A stretch of 64,000 nucleotides of DNA from contig NZ_KE384439.1 in the NCBI RefSeq assembly GCF_000425725.1, forward strand, positions 690,934 to 754,933, written 5' to 3'. The notes beneath the pieces were generated by a model, which was not told the DNA's origin, did no database searches, and saw only the letters and a program-made list of their open reading frames with translations. This document shows, piece after piece, positions 55,056 to 64,000 of this stretch; position 1 is the stretch's first letter; each line of letters starts with the position of its first letter. Position numbers and translations under genes: made by a program. The stretch is from Halomonas halocynthiae DSM 14573 (lineage in GTDB: Bacteria; Pseudomonadota; Gammaproteobacteria; Pseudomonadales; Halomonadaceae).

Positions 55056-56623
55056 TGGCCGTTCGCGTATTCGTTCCCTGCGATACCACAGCACTCGCCA
55101 TGGGTGCCGATGACGTCGCCCAGCGGTTGCTGAATGAAGCCGAGCAGCGTGGCCTAGCAATAGAGCTGGTGCGCAATGGGTCACGTGGTGCCTGCTGGCT
55201 TGAGCCGCTGGTAGAAGTGGAAACACCCGATGGCCGCCAGGCTTACGGGCCAGTTAGCACCGAAGATATTCCTTCACTGCTCGATCAAGGCTTGCTGGAA
55301 GGCAAGCGCGAACATGCCCTGGCACTGGGCAACACCGAGGACATCGCCTGGTTAGCCAATCAGCAACGCTTCACCTTTGCACGAGCGGGTATTACAGACC
55401 CTCTGAGCTTAAGCGACTACTTGGCTCATGATGGATTTCGTGGCTTAGAACGAGCGCTCACGCTCGATACTCAGGCCATTGTTGACGAGGTCAAGGCCTC
55501 AGGCCTGCGCGGACGCGGCGGCGCCGCCTTTCCTACTGGAATCAAGTGGCAAACCGTACTCGATGCGCCCGCCGAGCAAAAATATATTGTATGCAACGCC
55601 GACGAAGGTGACTCCGGCACCTTTGCCGATCGCATGGTCATGGAGTGTGATCCTTACATGCTGATCGAAGGCATGGTAATTGCAGGCTTAGCGGTCGGCG
55701 CGACCCAAGGCTATATCTATGTACGCTCAGAGTACCCGCTGTCCTGTCGCATGCTTGATGAGGCCATTCTCAGAGCCGAGGCGGCAGGCTATCTGGGCGA
55801 CAACCTGCGCGACAGCGGTCGCCGCTTTCACTTAGAAGTGCGCATGGGCGCTGGTGCCTATATTTGCGGTGAAGAAACATCGCTGCTGGAAAGCCTTGAG
55901 GGCAAACGCGGGCTAGTGCGTTTCAAACCGCCCCTACCTGCCATCGAAGGGCTATTCGGCAAGCCCACTGTCGTCAACAACGTGCTGTCGTTAGCAGCCG
56001 TACCGTTCATTCTCGATAAAGGCGGCGACGCTTACGCCGAGGTTGGGCTGGGTCGTTCTCGCGGCACACTGGTTGTACAGCTCGCTGGCAATGTTAAACG
56101 TGGCGGCCTGATAGAACTGGCTTTTGGTACTCGTCTGCGCCAAGTCATGGAAGACTTTGGCGGAGGCACCCACAGTGGTCGCCCTCTACGCGCGGTTCAG
56201 GTGGGTGGCCCTCTGGGCGCTTATCTGCCTGAGTCTCAGTGGGACCTGCCACTGGACTATGAATCCTTCAGCGGCGACAGCGCTGTGCTTGGCCACGGCG
56301 GTATAGTGATGTTCGACGACAGCGTCGACATGGCCGAGCAGGCACGTTTCTCCATGGAATTCTGCAAGGTGGAGTCCTGCGGAAAATGCACGCCATGCCG
56401 CATCGGTTCAACGCGTGGCGTTGAAGTGGTCGACCGCATTCGTCATAACCAGAATCGCGATGCCAACCTGGCACTGCTCGAAGAATTGTGCGAAACCATG
56501 GTGGACGGCTCGCTGTGTGCAATGGGCAGCATGACACCAATTCCCGTACAGAGCGCCCTGACTCATTTTCCCAACGACTTTCTGCGCACGCCGGACGCCA
56601 ATGCGGAAGGAGAATCATCATGA
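55052..56623 (+). CDS. fdsB: NAD-dependent formate dehydrogenase beta subunit
   Basis: 523 residues, NuoF-like. FMN/NADH binding motifs LRGRGGAAFPTGIKW and NADEGDSGTFADR, GAGAYICGEETSLLESLEG, and a C-terminal [4Fe-4S] site ESCGKCTPCRIG. GGAGG precedes the start. It hands electrons to NAD+. The stop overlaps the fdsA start by four bases. Confidence 0.94.
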   Translation: MMAVRVFVPCDTTALAMGADDVAQRLLNEAEQRGLAIELVRNGSRGACWLEPLVEVETPDGRQAYGPVSTEDIPSLLDQGLLEGKREHALALGNTEDIAWLANQQRFTFARAGITDPLSLSDYLAHDGFRGLERALTLDTQAIVDEVKASGLRGRGGAAFPTGIKWQTVLDAPAEQKYIVCNADEGDSGTFADRMVMECDPYMLIEGMVIAGLAVGATQGYIYVRSEYPLSCRMLDEAILRAEAAGYLGDNLRDSGRRFHLEVRMGAGAYICGEETSLLESLEGKRGLVRFKPPLPAIEGLFGKPTVVNNVLSLAAVPFILDKGGDAYAEVGLGRSRGTLVVQLAGNVKRGGLIELAFGTRLRQVMEDFGGGTHSGRPLRAVQVGGPLGAYLPESQWDLPLDYESFSGDSAVLGHGGIVMFDDSVDMAEQARFSMEFCKVESCGKCTPCRIGSTRGVEVVDRIRHNQNRDANLALLEELCETMVDGSLCAMGSMTPIPVQSALTHFPNDFLRTPDANAEGESS

Positions 56624-59505
56624 TCGAGCATTTTGACCCCAGTTCATATGAAAAAGACTTCGGCACCCCAGCACAAGAGGGAGCGCCGGTCACGCTGTTG
56701 ATCGATGGTGTCAGCGTCACAGTACCAGAAGGCACGTCGTTGCTGCGTGCTGCCGCCATCGCTGAAATCAAGATCCCCAAACTGTGCGCCAGTGATAACC
56801 TGGAAGCGTTTGGCTCGTGTCGCATGTGCGCCGTACAAGTCGCAGGCAAGCGCGGCTATCCCGCTGCTTGTACGACCCCCGTGGAGGCCGACATGCAGGT
56901 CACCACCTATAACCCGCACTTAGCCAAGCTGCGGCGCAATATCATGGAACTCTACATCTCTGACCACCCGCTGGACTGCCTAACCTGTTCTGCCAATGGT
57001 AACTGCGAGCTACAAGACGTAGCCGGAGAGGTTGGGCTGCGCGAGGTGCGCTATGGTTTCGATGGCGAAAATCATTTGGCGTCGAAGCAGGATGACTCCA
57101 ACCCTTATTTCAGCTTTGATCCTAGCAAGTGCATCCTCTGCTCACGCTGCGTGCGGGCCTGCGATGAAGTACAAGGCACCTTCGCCCTAACTATCGACGG
57201 GCGCGGCTTTGATTCCAAGGTCTCGCCGGGCCAAGATCAAGCCTTCATGGACTCCGACTGTGTCTCCTGCGGCGCCTGTGTACAGGCCTGCCCCACCGCG
57301 ACATTGATGGAAAAAAGTGTCATCGAACAGGGGCAGCCAGACCGCAGCGTTATCACAACCTGTGCTTACTGCGGCGTTGGTTGTTCGTTTAAGGCCGAAA
57401 TAAAAGGCAACGATGTTGTGCGCATGGTGCCTTACAAGGGCGGTAACGCGAATCACGGCCACTCTTGTGTCAAGGGCCGCTTCGCCTTCGGCTATGCCAC
57501 TCACAAAGATCGACTGACCACGCCGATGATTCGTGATAGCATCGAGCAGCCTTGGCGTGACGTCAGCTGGAGCGAGGCGATTAATTTTGCGGCCAAACGG
57601 CTTAAAGCGACCCAAGCCAAATATGGCCGCGAGAGCATTGGCGGCATCACCTCGTCACGCTGCACCAACGAAGAAACGTATCTGGTACAGAAGCTGGTCC
57701 GCGCTGCCTTCGGTAACAATAATACCGACACCTGCGCCCGAGTCTGCCACTCTCCCACTGGATACGGGCTAAAAACCACCCTGGGCGAGTCTGCTGGCAC
57801 CCAAACGTTCGACTCAGTCATGCAGGCTGACACTATTATCGTCATTGGTGCCAACCCCACCGATGCCCATCCCGTGTTCGGCTCACTGATGCGCCGTCGC
57901 CTGCGTGAAGGTGCCAAGCTGGTTGTTGCCGACCCGCGGCATATCGACCTTCTCAACACCCCACACCTGGCCGATGCCCAGCACTTACCTCTACGCCCTG
58001 GCACCAACGTGGCATTGATCAATGCGCTAGCCCATGTGGTAATCGATGAGGGCTTGGAAGATCACGACTTCATCGCCAAACGCTGCGACACCCAAGCCTA
58101 CAGCGCGTGGCGTGAGTTTATTGCCCATTCAAGGCACAGCCCAGAAGCGACCGAGTCAATTACCGGCGTATCAGCCGCAGAGGTACGTCGCGCTGCGCGT
58201 AGCTACGCCAACGCGGGTAATGGCGCGATCTACTACGGCTTGGGCGTAACAGAGCATAGCCAAGGTTCCACCATGGTAATGGGTATTGCCAACCTGGCGC
58301 TGGCCACGGGTAACATCGGCCGCGAAGGCGTGGGCGTGAACCCGTTGCGCGGCCAGAATAATGTTCAGGGCTCCTGTGATATGGGTTCTTTCCCTCACGA
58401 GCTTCCTGGTTATCAGCATGTTGCCGACGACACATCGCGCCACCGCTTTGAGCAAGAGTGGGGAGTTCAAATTGACCATGAGCCTGGGTTGCGTATTCCC
58501 AACATGTTCGATGCCGCTATCGAAGGCACTTTCAAGGCGCTTTACGTACAAGGTGAGGACATTGCCCAGTCAGACCCAAACACTCAACACGTAGAAGCTG
58601 CATTAACCTCGCTTGACTGCTTGATCGTGCAAGACATTTTCCTTAATGAAACGGCCAAGTTCGCTCATGTGCTATTACCCGGTTCCACCTTCCTGGAAAA
58701 AGACGGCACATTCACTAACGCCGAGCGACGCATCAACCGGGTTCGCAAGGTCATGCCACCACTGGCTGGCAAGGAAGACTGGGAGATCACTCTCGCTCTG
58801 TCTGAGGCGCTGGGCTATCCCATGCATTACGACCACCCCTCTGAGATCATGGACGAAATTGCCCGTCTGACGCCTACCTTCACCGGTGTCAGTTTCGCCA
58901 AAATCGACGAGCAAGGCAGTCTCCAGTGGCCGTGCAACGAGGAATTTCCGCTGGGCACGCCGACCATGCACGAAGTGGACTTCCCGATCGGCCGGGGCCG
59001 TTTTGCGATCACTGAATATGTCGCGACCGAAGAGCGTGCTACGCGGCGTTTTCCGCTACTCCTCACCACGGGTCGAATTCTGTCGCAATACAACGTTGGT
59101 GCCCAGACTCGACGCACGGCGAATCAGCAATGGCACGCAGAAGATGTACTGGAACTTCACCCGTCCGATGCGGAGCTACGCGGCGTTAAAGATGGCGACT
59201 GGTTGGGTATCACCAGCCGTGCAGGCCACACAGTGCTACGCGCTCGGCTTAGTGAGCGTATGCAACCGGGTGTGGTCTACACCACCTTCCACCACCCGAG
59301 CAGCGGCGCTAACGTCATTACCACCGACAGCTCTGACTGGGCCACCAACTGCCCAGAATATAAAGTCACCGCTGTTCAGGTGGAAAAGGTCAGCCAACCC
59401 TCGGAATGGCAGCGTCGCTTCGATGACTTTGAGCTCCGCCAGCAAGAATACTTAGCTGCCGCCCAGCCTGAAGAGGCGTCAGGAGTAAGGCATGACCAAG
59501 CGTGA
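56620..59505 (+). CDS. fdsA: NAD-dependent formate dehydrogenase alpha subunit (Mo-bisPGD)
   Basis: 961 residues from the ATG at 56620; the longer ORF begins inside fdsB. The N-terminal [2Fe-2S] domain is GSCRMCAVQVAG. An NuoG-like HPLDCLTCSANGNCELQ cluster, two [4Fe-4S] sites (CILCSRCVRACDE, CVSCGACVQACPTATL), the CAYCGVGCSFK site next to the molybdopterin domain, and the Mo-ligand cysteine in TCARVCHSPTGYGL follow. It oxidises formate to CO2. Its need for molybdate links it to modABC at 1.3-4.0 kb. Confidence 0.95.
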   Translation: MIEHFDPSSYEKDFGTPAQEGAPVTLLIDGVSVTVPEGTSLLRAAAIAEIKIPKLCASDNLEAFGSCRMCAVQVAGKRGYPAACTTPVEADMQVTTYNPHLAKLRRNIMELYISDHPLDCLTCSANGNCELQDVAGEVGLREVRYGFDGENHLASKQDDSNPYFSFDPSKCILCSRCVRACDEVQGTFALTIDGRGFDSKVSPGQDQAFMDSDCVSCGACVQACPTATLMEKSVIEQGQPDRSVITTCAYCGVGCSFKAEIKGNDVVRMVPYKGGNANHGHSCVKGRFAFGYATHKDRLTTPMIRDSIEQPWRDVSWSEAINFAAKRLKATQAKYGRESIGGITSSRCTNEETYLVQKLVRAAFGNNNTDTCARVCHSPTGYGLKTTLGESAGTQTFDSVMQADTIIVIGANPTDAHPVFGSLMRRRLREGAKLVVADPRHIDLLNTPHLADAQHLPLRPGTNVALINALAHVVIDEGLEDHDFIAKRCDTQAYSAWREFIAHSRHSPEATESITGVSAAEVRRAARSYANAGNGAIYYGLGVTEHSQGSTMVMGIANLALATGNIGREGVGVNPLRGQNNVQGSCDMGSFPHELPGYQHVADDTSRHRFEQEWGVQIDHEPGLRIPNMFDAAIEGTFKALYVQGEDIAQSDPNTQHVEAALTSLDCLIVQDIFLNETAKFAHVLLPGSTFLEKDGTFTNAERRINRVRKVMPPLAGKEDWEITLALSEALGYPMHYDHPSEIMDEIARLTPTFTGVSFAKIDEQGSLQWPCNEEFPLGTPTMHEVDFPIGRGRFAITEYVATEERATRRFPLLLTTGRILSQYNVGAQTRRTANQQWHAEDVLELHPSDAELRGVKDGDWLGITSRAGHTVLRARLSERMQPGVVYTTFHHPSSGANVITTDSSDWATNCPEYKVTAVQVEKVSQPSEWQRRFDDFELRQQEYLAAAQPEEASGVRHDQA

Positions 59506-60334
59506 TGGCACAGTGCCCCAATGGGTGCATACCTGTCAGCTGGGCCATTTAGAGAAATGCCACGACTTACTGGCCGATGAAGTGCCGGTGGCACTGGTAT
59601 ACAACGGGGTGTCTCATGCGGTAATGATGGCAAGCCCCGTTGATCTTGATGACTTTGCGTTGGGCTTTAGTTTGTCTGAAGGCATCCTCACGGATGCCTC
59701 AGAGCTATACGACTGGTCGCTGCAAGAAACCGCTGCCGGATGGGTCGTTGAACTGGCTATTGCCAGCTCACGTATGGCCGCCCTCAAAAAACGACGGCGA
59801 AACCTGACCGGACGCACGGGGTGCGGGCTATGCGGCACCGAATCACTGGATCAGGCCATTCGCCCAGTTGCCCATGTTCAGGCTCCCCAACTCAGCCACA
59901 GTGCCGTTGAACACGCCATTACAACACTTGAAGCACACCAGCCACTTCAGGCTATAACCGGCGCTAGCCATGGTGCAGCCTGGTGTAGCTTGGAAGGCGA
60001 AATAATGCTGGTACGCGAAGATATAGGGCGACATAACGCCTTAGACAAACTGATTGGCGCACTGGCAAAAGAATCGCTATCTGGAGAAGGACCCAAACAC
60101 ACACTTAACCGCAGGCTTTCCCAAGGCTTCGTGCTGGTTTCTAGCCGAGCCAGCTATGAAATGGTGCACAAAAGTGCCAGTGTTGGCATTGGCGCACTGG
60201 TCTCAGTATCCGCCGCTACTGGGCTTGCTGTTGATCAAGCGCGTAAAGCAGGTTTGCTACTCATCGGCTTCGCACGCCCCAAACGACACGTCATCTATCA
60301 TCGCCCTGCTATTCGGTCAGTAGCCAACGGTTAA
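59492..60334 (+). CDS. fdhD: Formate dehydrogenase accessory sulfurtransferase FdhD
   Basis: 280 residues. The conserved cysteine loop TGCGLCGTESL (about residue 110) and SLEGEIMLVREDIGRHNALDKLIG are family hallmarks; SSRASYEMVHKSASVG follows. FdhD transfers sulfur to the molybdenum cofactor before its insertion in the alpha subunit. It overlaps the end of fdsA by 14 bases. Confidence 0.94.
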   Translation: MTKRDGTVPQWVHTCQLGHLEKCHDLLADEVPVALVYNGVSHAVMMASPVDLDDFALGFSLSEGILTDASELYDWSLQETAAGWVVELAIASSRMAALKKRRRNLTGRTGCGLCGTESLDQAIRPVAHVQAPQLSHSAVEHAITTLEAHQPLQAITGASHGAAWCSLEGEIMLVREDIGRHNALDKLIGALAKESLSGEGPKHTLNRRLSQGFVLVSSRASYEMVHKSASVGIGALVSVSAATGLAVDQARKAGLLLIGFARPKRHVIYHRPAIRSVANG

Positions 60335-60356
60335 GTTCGACAAAGGAAGCTCAATA

Positions 60357-60590
60357 ATGTCAGCACACAACAGTACTCTGATCCATATGGTCAACCAAAT
60401 TGCCGAGAACCTGCGTCACGGCCGCAGTAACGAACAGGCTGTTGAAGAAACCGCGTCACACCTAGAAAAATTCTGGGCTCGCCCAATGAAAGCGAAGATT
60501 ATTGATAGCCTAGGAGATAGCGAAAACGGCCTAATACCAGCCGCCCGTGACGCAGTAGAGCAGCTAAAACAACGCAGCCGCACCAGCTAA
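60357..60590 (+). CDS. fdsD: Formate dehydrogenase delta subunit
   Basis: 77 residues, MVNQIAENLRHGRS...ASHLEKFWARPMKAKIID, the FdsD pattern. It is the last gene of fdsGBA-fdhD-fdsD; the small subunit is needed for assembly or activity in related enzymes. The start follows fdhD by 22 bases. Confidence 0.92.
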   Translation: MSAHNSTLIHMVNQIAENLRHGRSNEQAVEETASHLEKFWARPMKAKIIDSLGDSENGLIPAARDAVEQLKQRSRTS

Positions 60591-60608
60591 AACGCGGGGT
60601 GCGGCTGC
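60574..60608 (+). terminator. Hairpin overlapping the fdsD stop
   Basis: GCAGCCGCACC pairs with GGTGCGGCTGC (11 bp) around a 13-base loop that includes the fdsD stop codon. It lacks a T run, so it may stabilise the mRNA end or help Rho-independent ending weakly. It lies before the convergent lipoprotein gene. Confidence 0.55.
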
Positions 60609-60632
60609 ATTACTGCACCATGAGTCAAGGCG

Positions 60633-61442
60633 TTAGTTTGCTGAAACTTGCCTTTCTCCATTAATCAGAATATCTACCCGACGGTTAGGCTGCAGACATT
60701 CCTTGAGTTGTGCGCCAGACTCACCCGCACAACTCACCACTGGGTTGCTCTCACCCATACCAAGCGCCTGAATATGCAGTGGGTTAATCCCTTGCGCTAT
60801 CAGAACTTGCCTAACGGCATTGGCTCGCTTATCAGACAATCTCTGATTATAGGCATCGTTACCAATCCTATCCGTATGGCCCAGCACCCGCACCTCTGGA
60901 TCGTTAAAGTCAGTAACCAGCAGATCTGCCACTCGCTCTAAGCTCCGCTGCCCTTCGAAGCGCAACACATCACTATCGAAATCAAACAGCACATCAGCAG
61001 AAAGCCTAACTCTCTCTTCTGTCGACTCAGGAACGGGGGCGGCTTCAACGGGAACCAGAAGATCAGCGCACATTTCATTTTTCCAATGCGTGCTTTCCAC
61101 TAAGACATCATCATCAAAGTGAACCTGATACTGACAGGTTACATAGCCTTTCGGCACACTGTCGGTATAAAAATTAAACGCATAATTCCACTCTCTCACA
61201 CCAAACAGACCTTCCGAGAACTGGGGAATATCCAATAGGGCACGAATTTGATCTTTATTCTGCCCTTTAGAGACCCTCAGCACAGCATCCGGCGCAACAA
61301 AGGTACCTTCTTTAAGGTAGGCGCTGTCCATGTCGGGGAACATAATCCCCGACTCATTAGTGCTACCACTAGACACGCAACCCTGTAGCAGAGCGGCAGT
61401 TGCCGCCACTACCGTGGCGAGCAACATTTGCTTATGACCCAT
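60633..61442 (-). CDS. TpgA-like lipoprotein with BamE-like and OmpA-like domains
   Basis: 269 residues starting MGHKQMLLATVVAATAALLQGC (61442), a lipoprotein signal with the cysteine at about residue 22; the longer ORF to 61514 runs into the adhesin gene. Residues about 45-125 (VLRVSKGQNKDQIRALLDIPQFSEG, YQVHFDDDVLVE) resemble the SmpA/OmlA (BamE) fold. Residues about 150-265 (LFDFDSDVLRFEG, VLGHTDRIGNDAYNQRLSDKRA) are the OmpA C-terminal peptidoglycan-binding domain. The same two-domain layout is that of TpgA, which ties a trimeric autotransporter to the wall. It follows such an adhesin by 60 bases. Confidence 0.83.
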   Translation of the reverse strand: MGHKQMLLATVVAATAALLQGCVSSGSTNESGIMFPDMDSAYLKEGTFVAPDAVLRVSKGQNKDQIRALLDIPQFSEGLFGVREWNYAFNFYTDSVPKGYVTCQYQVHFDDDVLVESTHWKNEMCADLLVPVEAAPVPESTEERVRLSADVLFDFDSDVLRFEGQRSLERVADLLVTDFNDPEVRVLGHTDRIGNDAYNQRLSDKRANAVRQVLIAQGINPLHIQALGMGESNPVVSCAGESGAQLKECLQPNRRVDILINGERQVSAN

Positions 61443-61501
61443 CTTTATATACCATCCTTTACCTAGTGACCTTTTACATTCGTAAATGCACAGCTTATCG
61501 C

Positions 61502-64000
61502 TTACCAGTGCCAACCCGCGCCAACACCAGCACCAAAGTTACCTTGTGAGTCACCCGTCACATTCAACTTAATCGCCAGATGACCATTTTCAGACAACCG
61601 GGAAACACCAACGGCTACCGCTGACTCACCTTTATATGTGCCAGCACCAACAGCAACCATGCCTTTACCCACACGAGTCGTCTGAGGAACCGAAGACGCG
61701 GCAATCGCACTAGCTACACCAGCGAAAGAATCATCCTCCAGGTCACTAATACGCCGCTTAACACCTCCCAGTTCCTGCGTGAACCGTTGATTAAGGTCCT
61801 GCAGCTGGCCTACATTTGCGGCGTCAGTAGGCGCTTTACCTGCGGCAACATTATGGATCACCGTGGTTTGGTCACCACCGCCACCCAGGGTTACATTGCC
61901 GTAGTCGATGCTGCCATCATCGTTGCGGTCGTAGTTAACTGAAGCTGCCTCAACAGACTTCAACTGCCGTACGTTAACTGCATCAGTATCCTGCGTACCA
62001 CCCGCAACATTAGTGATCTGGCGCTCACCACCTTGGTTGCCCACTGAAATAGCGCCCTGCTGCGATGCCACTGCAACATTCGAGAAGGCTTCTTTCTTAC
62101 CGTTCATGCCTTCACGATCGGCCACCGAACCAGCCCCCAGCGCCACACTACCCTGCGCCTTAGAAACCGCTCCGTTGCCGGCTGCTACGCTATCATCACC
62201 GCTCGCAACACTTTGCGGCCCCATGGCAACGCTTTCCTGACCAACCGGATTAGCTGCTGCGGCTTCTGAGTTGGCTTTGAAATACTTACCCCCTTTTTCA
62301 GTGATATTGGTGATGTCATTTTGCATCTCCCAGAGCTGGCTACCATTCACTGCATCAGTGCTGTTTTGAGCAACTTCACCTTTACCAACACCGCTAATAA
62401 TGGTGTTTCCTTCATTATCGACATTGTTTTTATCGATAGTGACAGAACCCACATCGATGCTATCGAACTCCACATCATCTGCAGTAGCAACTTCATAAAC
62501 GGTCTGACCATCATCACCTAGTGATTCTTTAACAGTAATGTTTTTTCCTTGCGTAACTTCAGTCTTAGCTGCTGCAACATCCTTATTGATATCGCCAGCA
62601 ACCTGTTTGAGGTCACCCACATTTACTGCGTTCAACAGATCGTCACCGCTAACCTGGCCCAGCGACTGATTTCCCAGGCCACTGGCTACACCAGTAATCT
62701 GCTTATTACCGGCATAGATACCGTTGATTGTTACACTCGGGCCACCATTAGCAATCACTAGGCCAGTTTTATCCAGAGCTACTTTATCACCAACGCTGAG
62801 CAGGCCGTTTTCACCATCCACAGCAATTGCGTTTTCATCTTCACCCAGGGTGATCTTGTCAGCCAGCGCAACACTAATGTCATTACCTTCATTGCTGACC
62901 AGAACATTACCATCACCAGCAAAGTCAACCGTATCCCTAGGAGCCACATTACTTGCAGAGGCTTCTTCACCATTGGTAGTCAGATTCCAGCCGGCGTTAG
63001 CAACGTCCTTCACTTGCCATAGTTGGCTACCGTTAATGGCGTCTTTGCTGTCCGATGAAACATCGCCATTCGCCACATTAACGATCTTATTATGACCATT
63101 ATTCAAACCACCATTGTTCAGCACAACGTCACCATTAGCTCCACCTGTGAGCGTGATGACACCAGCACCAATATCTGTGGTTTGTGGGTCTGTTGCATCT
63201 CCATTAGTGACGAATATGCCACCATCAGCCATGCGCGTATTACCCGTGGTAACGCTATCAACGGTTAGGTCTTTATTCAGATTAAACGCAAGATCTGTAC
63301 CATCTTGTGAAATCAGGATGTTGTCATCGGTATTGCTGAAATCTACCTTCGCTCCCGGCGCAACATTTTCACCCGCCGAGCCGTTAGCACTAACATCCCA
63401 TCCTGTATTAGCGACATCGTTAACCTGCTTCAACTGCTCTTCGGTCGCCGCACGACCTGCTTGGGCAAAATCACTGCCGTCAAGGTCCGTGTTAGTCAGC
63501 CCTTCAATGGTGCCGTTGCTGCCATCAACCGTAACGCTGTTGCCCGCACCGGCCACGCTGATGCTGCCCGCGCCGACTTCAGTGGTGCTGCCTGCGCCGT
63601 CATCAACGTTTACGCCGGCGTCGTTCATCACGGTATTACCCGTGGTCACGCTGCCCGTTGCACCCAAGTCGATGTTATTAGCCAGCTTGATATTCAGCTT
63701 GCCGCCTTCTTCGACCACACCAATATTGTCATCAGCCAGCTTGTTAAGATCAGCACCACCGACAATATCCAGTTGCTCGTTGAGCTTCTTAGCAAGTACT
63801 TTTCCATCATCACCCGCAAAGTTTAGGCCATCGTCCATGGTGGCCACTTCTTTGTCGTCAATGACGATGCGCGTAATGCCGTCTTTGCCATCCACGCCAG
63901 CTACGCCGTCAACCACGGTAATAGTGCCGTTAGCGCCGTCCTTGCCGTTGATTCCAATCGAGCCATCTGCACCGTTGATGGTGACGCCATTCTTGCCGTC
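61502..64000 (-). CDS. Trimeric autotransporter adhesin (YadA family), C-terminal part
   Basis: The frame is open to the window edge, so the N-terminus lies beyond 64000; about 832 residues are visible. Gly-Asp-Lys rich repeats (NGKDGANG, VDGKDG) near the edge are followed by head/stalk modules with GW-type and neck motifs (INGSQLWQVKDVANAGW, VNGSQLWEMQND, TDAVNVRQLKSV, TDAANVGQLQDL) and a YadA head repeat region (SVALGAGSV, SVAAGNG). The C-terminal coiled coil and the membrane anchor YKGESAVAVGVSRLSENGHLAIKLNV finish at GAGWHW. It forms a trimer on the cell surface for adhesion or aggregation. Confidence 0.9.
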   Translation of the reverse strand, partial: DGKNGVTINGADGSIGINGKDGANGTITVVDGVAGVDGKDGITRIVIDDKEVATMDDGLNFAGDDGKVLAKKLNEQLDIVGGADLNKLADDNIGVVEEGGKLNIKLANNIDLGATGSVTTGNTVMNDAGVNVDDGAGSTTEVGAGSISVAGAGNSVTVDGSNGTIEGLTNTDLDGSDFAQAGRAATEEQLKQVNDVANTGWDVSANGSAGENVAPGAKVDFSNTDDNILISQDGTDLAFNLNKDLTVDSVTTGNTRMADGGIFVTNGDATDPQTTDIGAGVITLTGGANGDVVLNNGGLNNGHNKIVNVANGDVSSDSKDAINGSQLWQVKDVANAGWNLTTNGEEASASNVAPRDTVDFAGDGNVLVSNEGNDISVALADKITLGEDENAIAVDGENGLLSVGDKVALDKTGLVIANGGPSVTINGIYAGNKQITGVASGLGNQSLGQVSGDDLLNAVNVGDLKQVAGDINKDVAAAKTEVTQGKNITVKESLGDDGQTVYEVATADDVEFDSIDVGSVTIDKNNVDNEGNTIISGVGKGEVAQNSTDAVNGSQLWEMQNDITNITEKGGKYFKANSEAAAANPVGQESVAMGPQSVASGDDSVAAGNGAVSKAQGSVALGAGSVADREGMNGKKEAFSNVAVASQQGAISVGNQGGERQITNVAGGTQDTDAVNVRQLKSVEAASVNYDRNDDGSIDYGNVTLGGGGDQTTVIHNVAAGKAPTDAANVGQLQDLNQRFTQELGGVKRRISDLEDDSFAGVASAIAASSVPQTTRVGKGMVAVGAGTYKGESAVAVGVSRLSENGHLAIKLNVTGDSQGNFGAGVGAGWHW

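Noticed and set aside
57187..58551. Long antisense ORFs inside fdsA
   Set aside because: They are frame shadows of a GC-rich real gene; none has a plausible start or family resemblance.

Overview
The window reads as a chromosomal segment of a halophilic gammaproteobacterium. Halomonas/Vreelandella-like is my best guess, from the ycgN-ycgL-rnd, recR-ybaB-dnaX and MCE-transport blocks, the three NhaC-type Na+/H+ antiporters and the putrescine/formate gene content. This is judgement from protein resemblance, not a database result. No rRNA, tRNA or CRISPR array was seen.

Layout. 1-15 kb is core genome: the 3' end of an oligopeptidase B gene, the molybdate ABC operon modABC (minus strand), rnd-ycgL-ycgN, dnaX-ybaB-recR with a hexanucleotide-repeat linker in dnaX, rmuC, and a five-gene translationally coupled MCE lipid-transport operon. 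15-17 kb holds cysK and a histone-deacetylase-like amidohydrolase. 17.3-27.4 kb is a LysR-controlled catabolic cluster: class III aminotransferase, two CoA-transferase subunits, M20 deacylase, thiolase, NhaC transporter, UspA protein and AtoE transporter. The order of its first four genes matches what I recall of the Bacillus yodT-S-R-Q genes, so N-acetyl-beta-lysine or another beta-amino acid is a plausible substrate. atoE is flanked by decayed copies of the two genes that lie intact just downstream (a GNAT acetyltransferase and a YebE/DUF533 protein).

29.6-36.1 kb is the most unusual part: a run of AT-rich minus-strand genes separated by attC-like recombination sites, that is, an integron cassette array with no integrase gene in view (a CALIN). 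The cassettes encode a small helix-hairpin-helix protein, a lipoprotein, a GmrSD-like DUF262/DUF1524 nuclease, an AAA ATPase with a zinc-hook CxxC and an R-x3-E...H triad like the anticodon nuclease RloC, and a Tdi1/DUF1851 immunity-like protein. A 590-bp internally deleted IS1182-type element sits inside one attC core site. The array therefore looks like a small mobile island rich in anti-phage or competition functions.

36.3-39.0 kb is an ABC importer. 39.2-50.8 kb is a putrescine-utilisation region containing both the gamma-glutamyl route (puuA, puuB, puuC, puuD) and a direct putrescine aminotransferase (spuC), a puuR regulator and two more NhaC-family transporters, one preceded by a 32-codon coupled leader ORF. 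51.1-53.1 kb is an orphan 661-residue secreted or anchored protein. 53.3-60.6 kb is an NAD-dependent molybdenum formate dehydrogenase operon (fdsGBA-fdhD-fdsD) with a divergent ModE-like regulator. 60.6-64.0 kb holds a TpgA-like peptidoglycan-binding lipoprotein and the C-terminal part of a trimeric autotransporter adhesin that runs off the window.

How it fits together: the molybdate importer supplies the Mo-dependent formate dehydrogenase, and the catabolic regions feed acetyl-CoA and GABA/succinate into central metabolism. The adhesin and its lipoprotein form a surface module. The cassette array is an acquired defence-type insertion in an otherwise housekeeping and catabolic chromosome.
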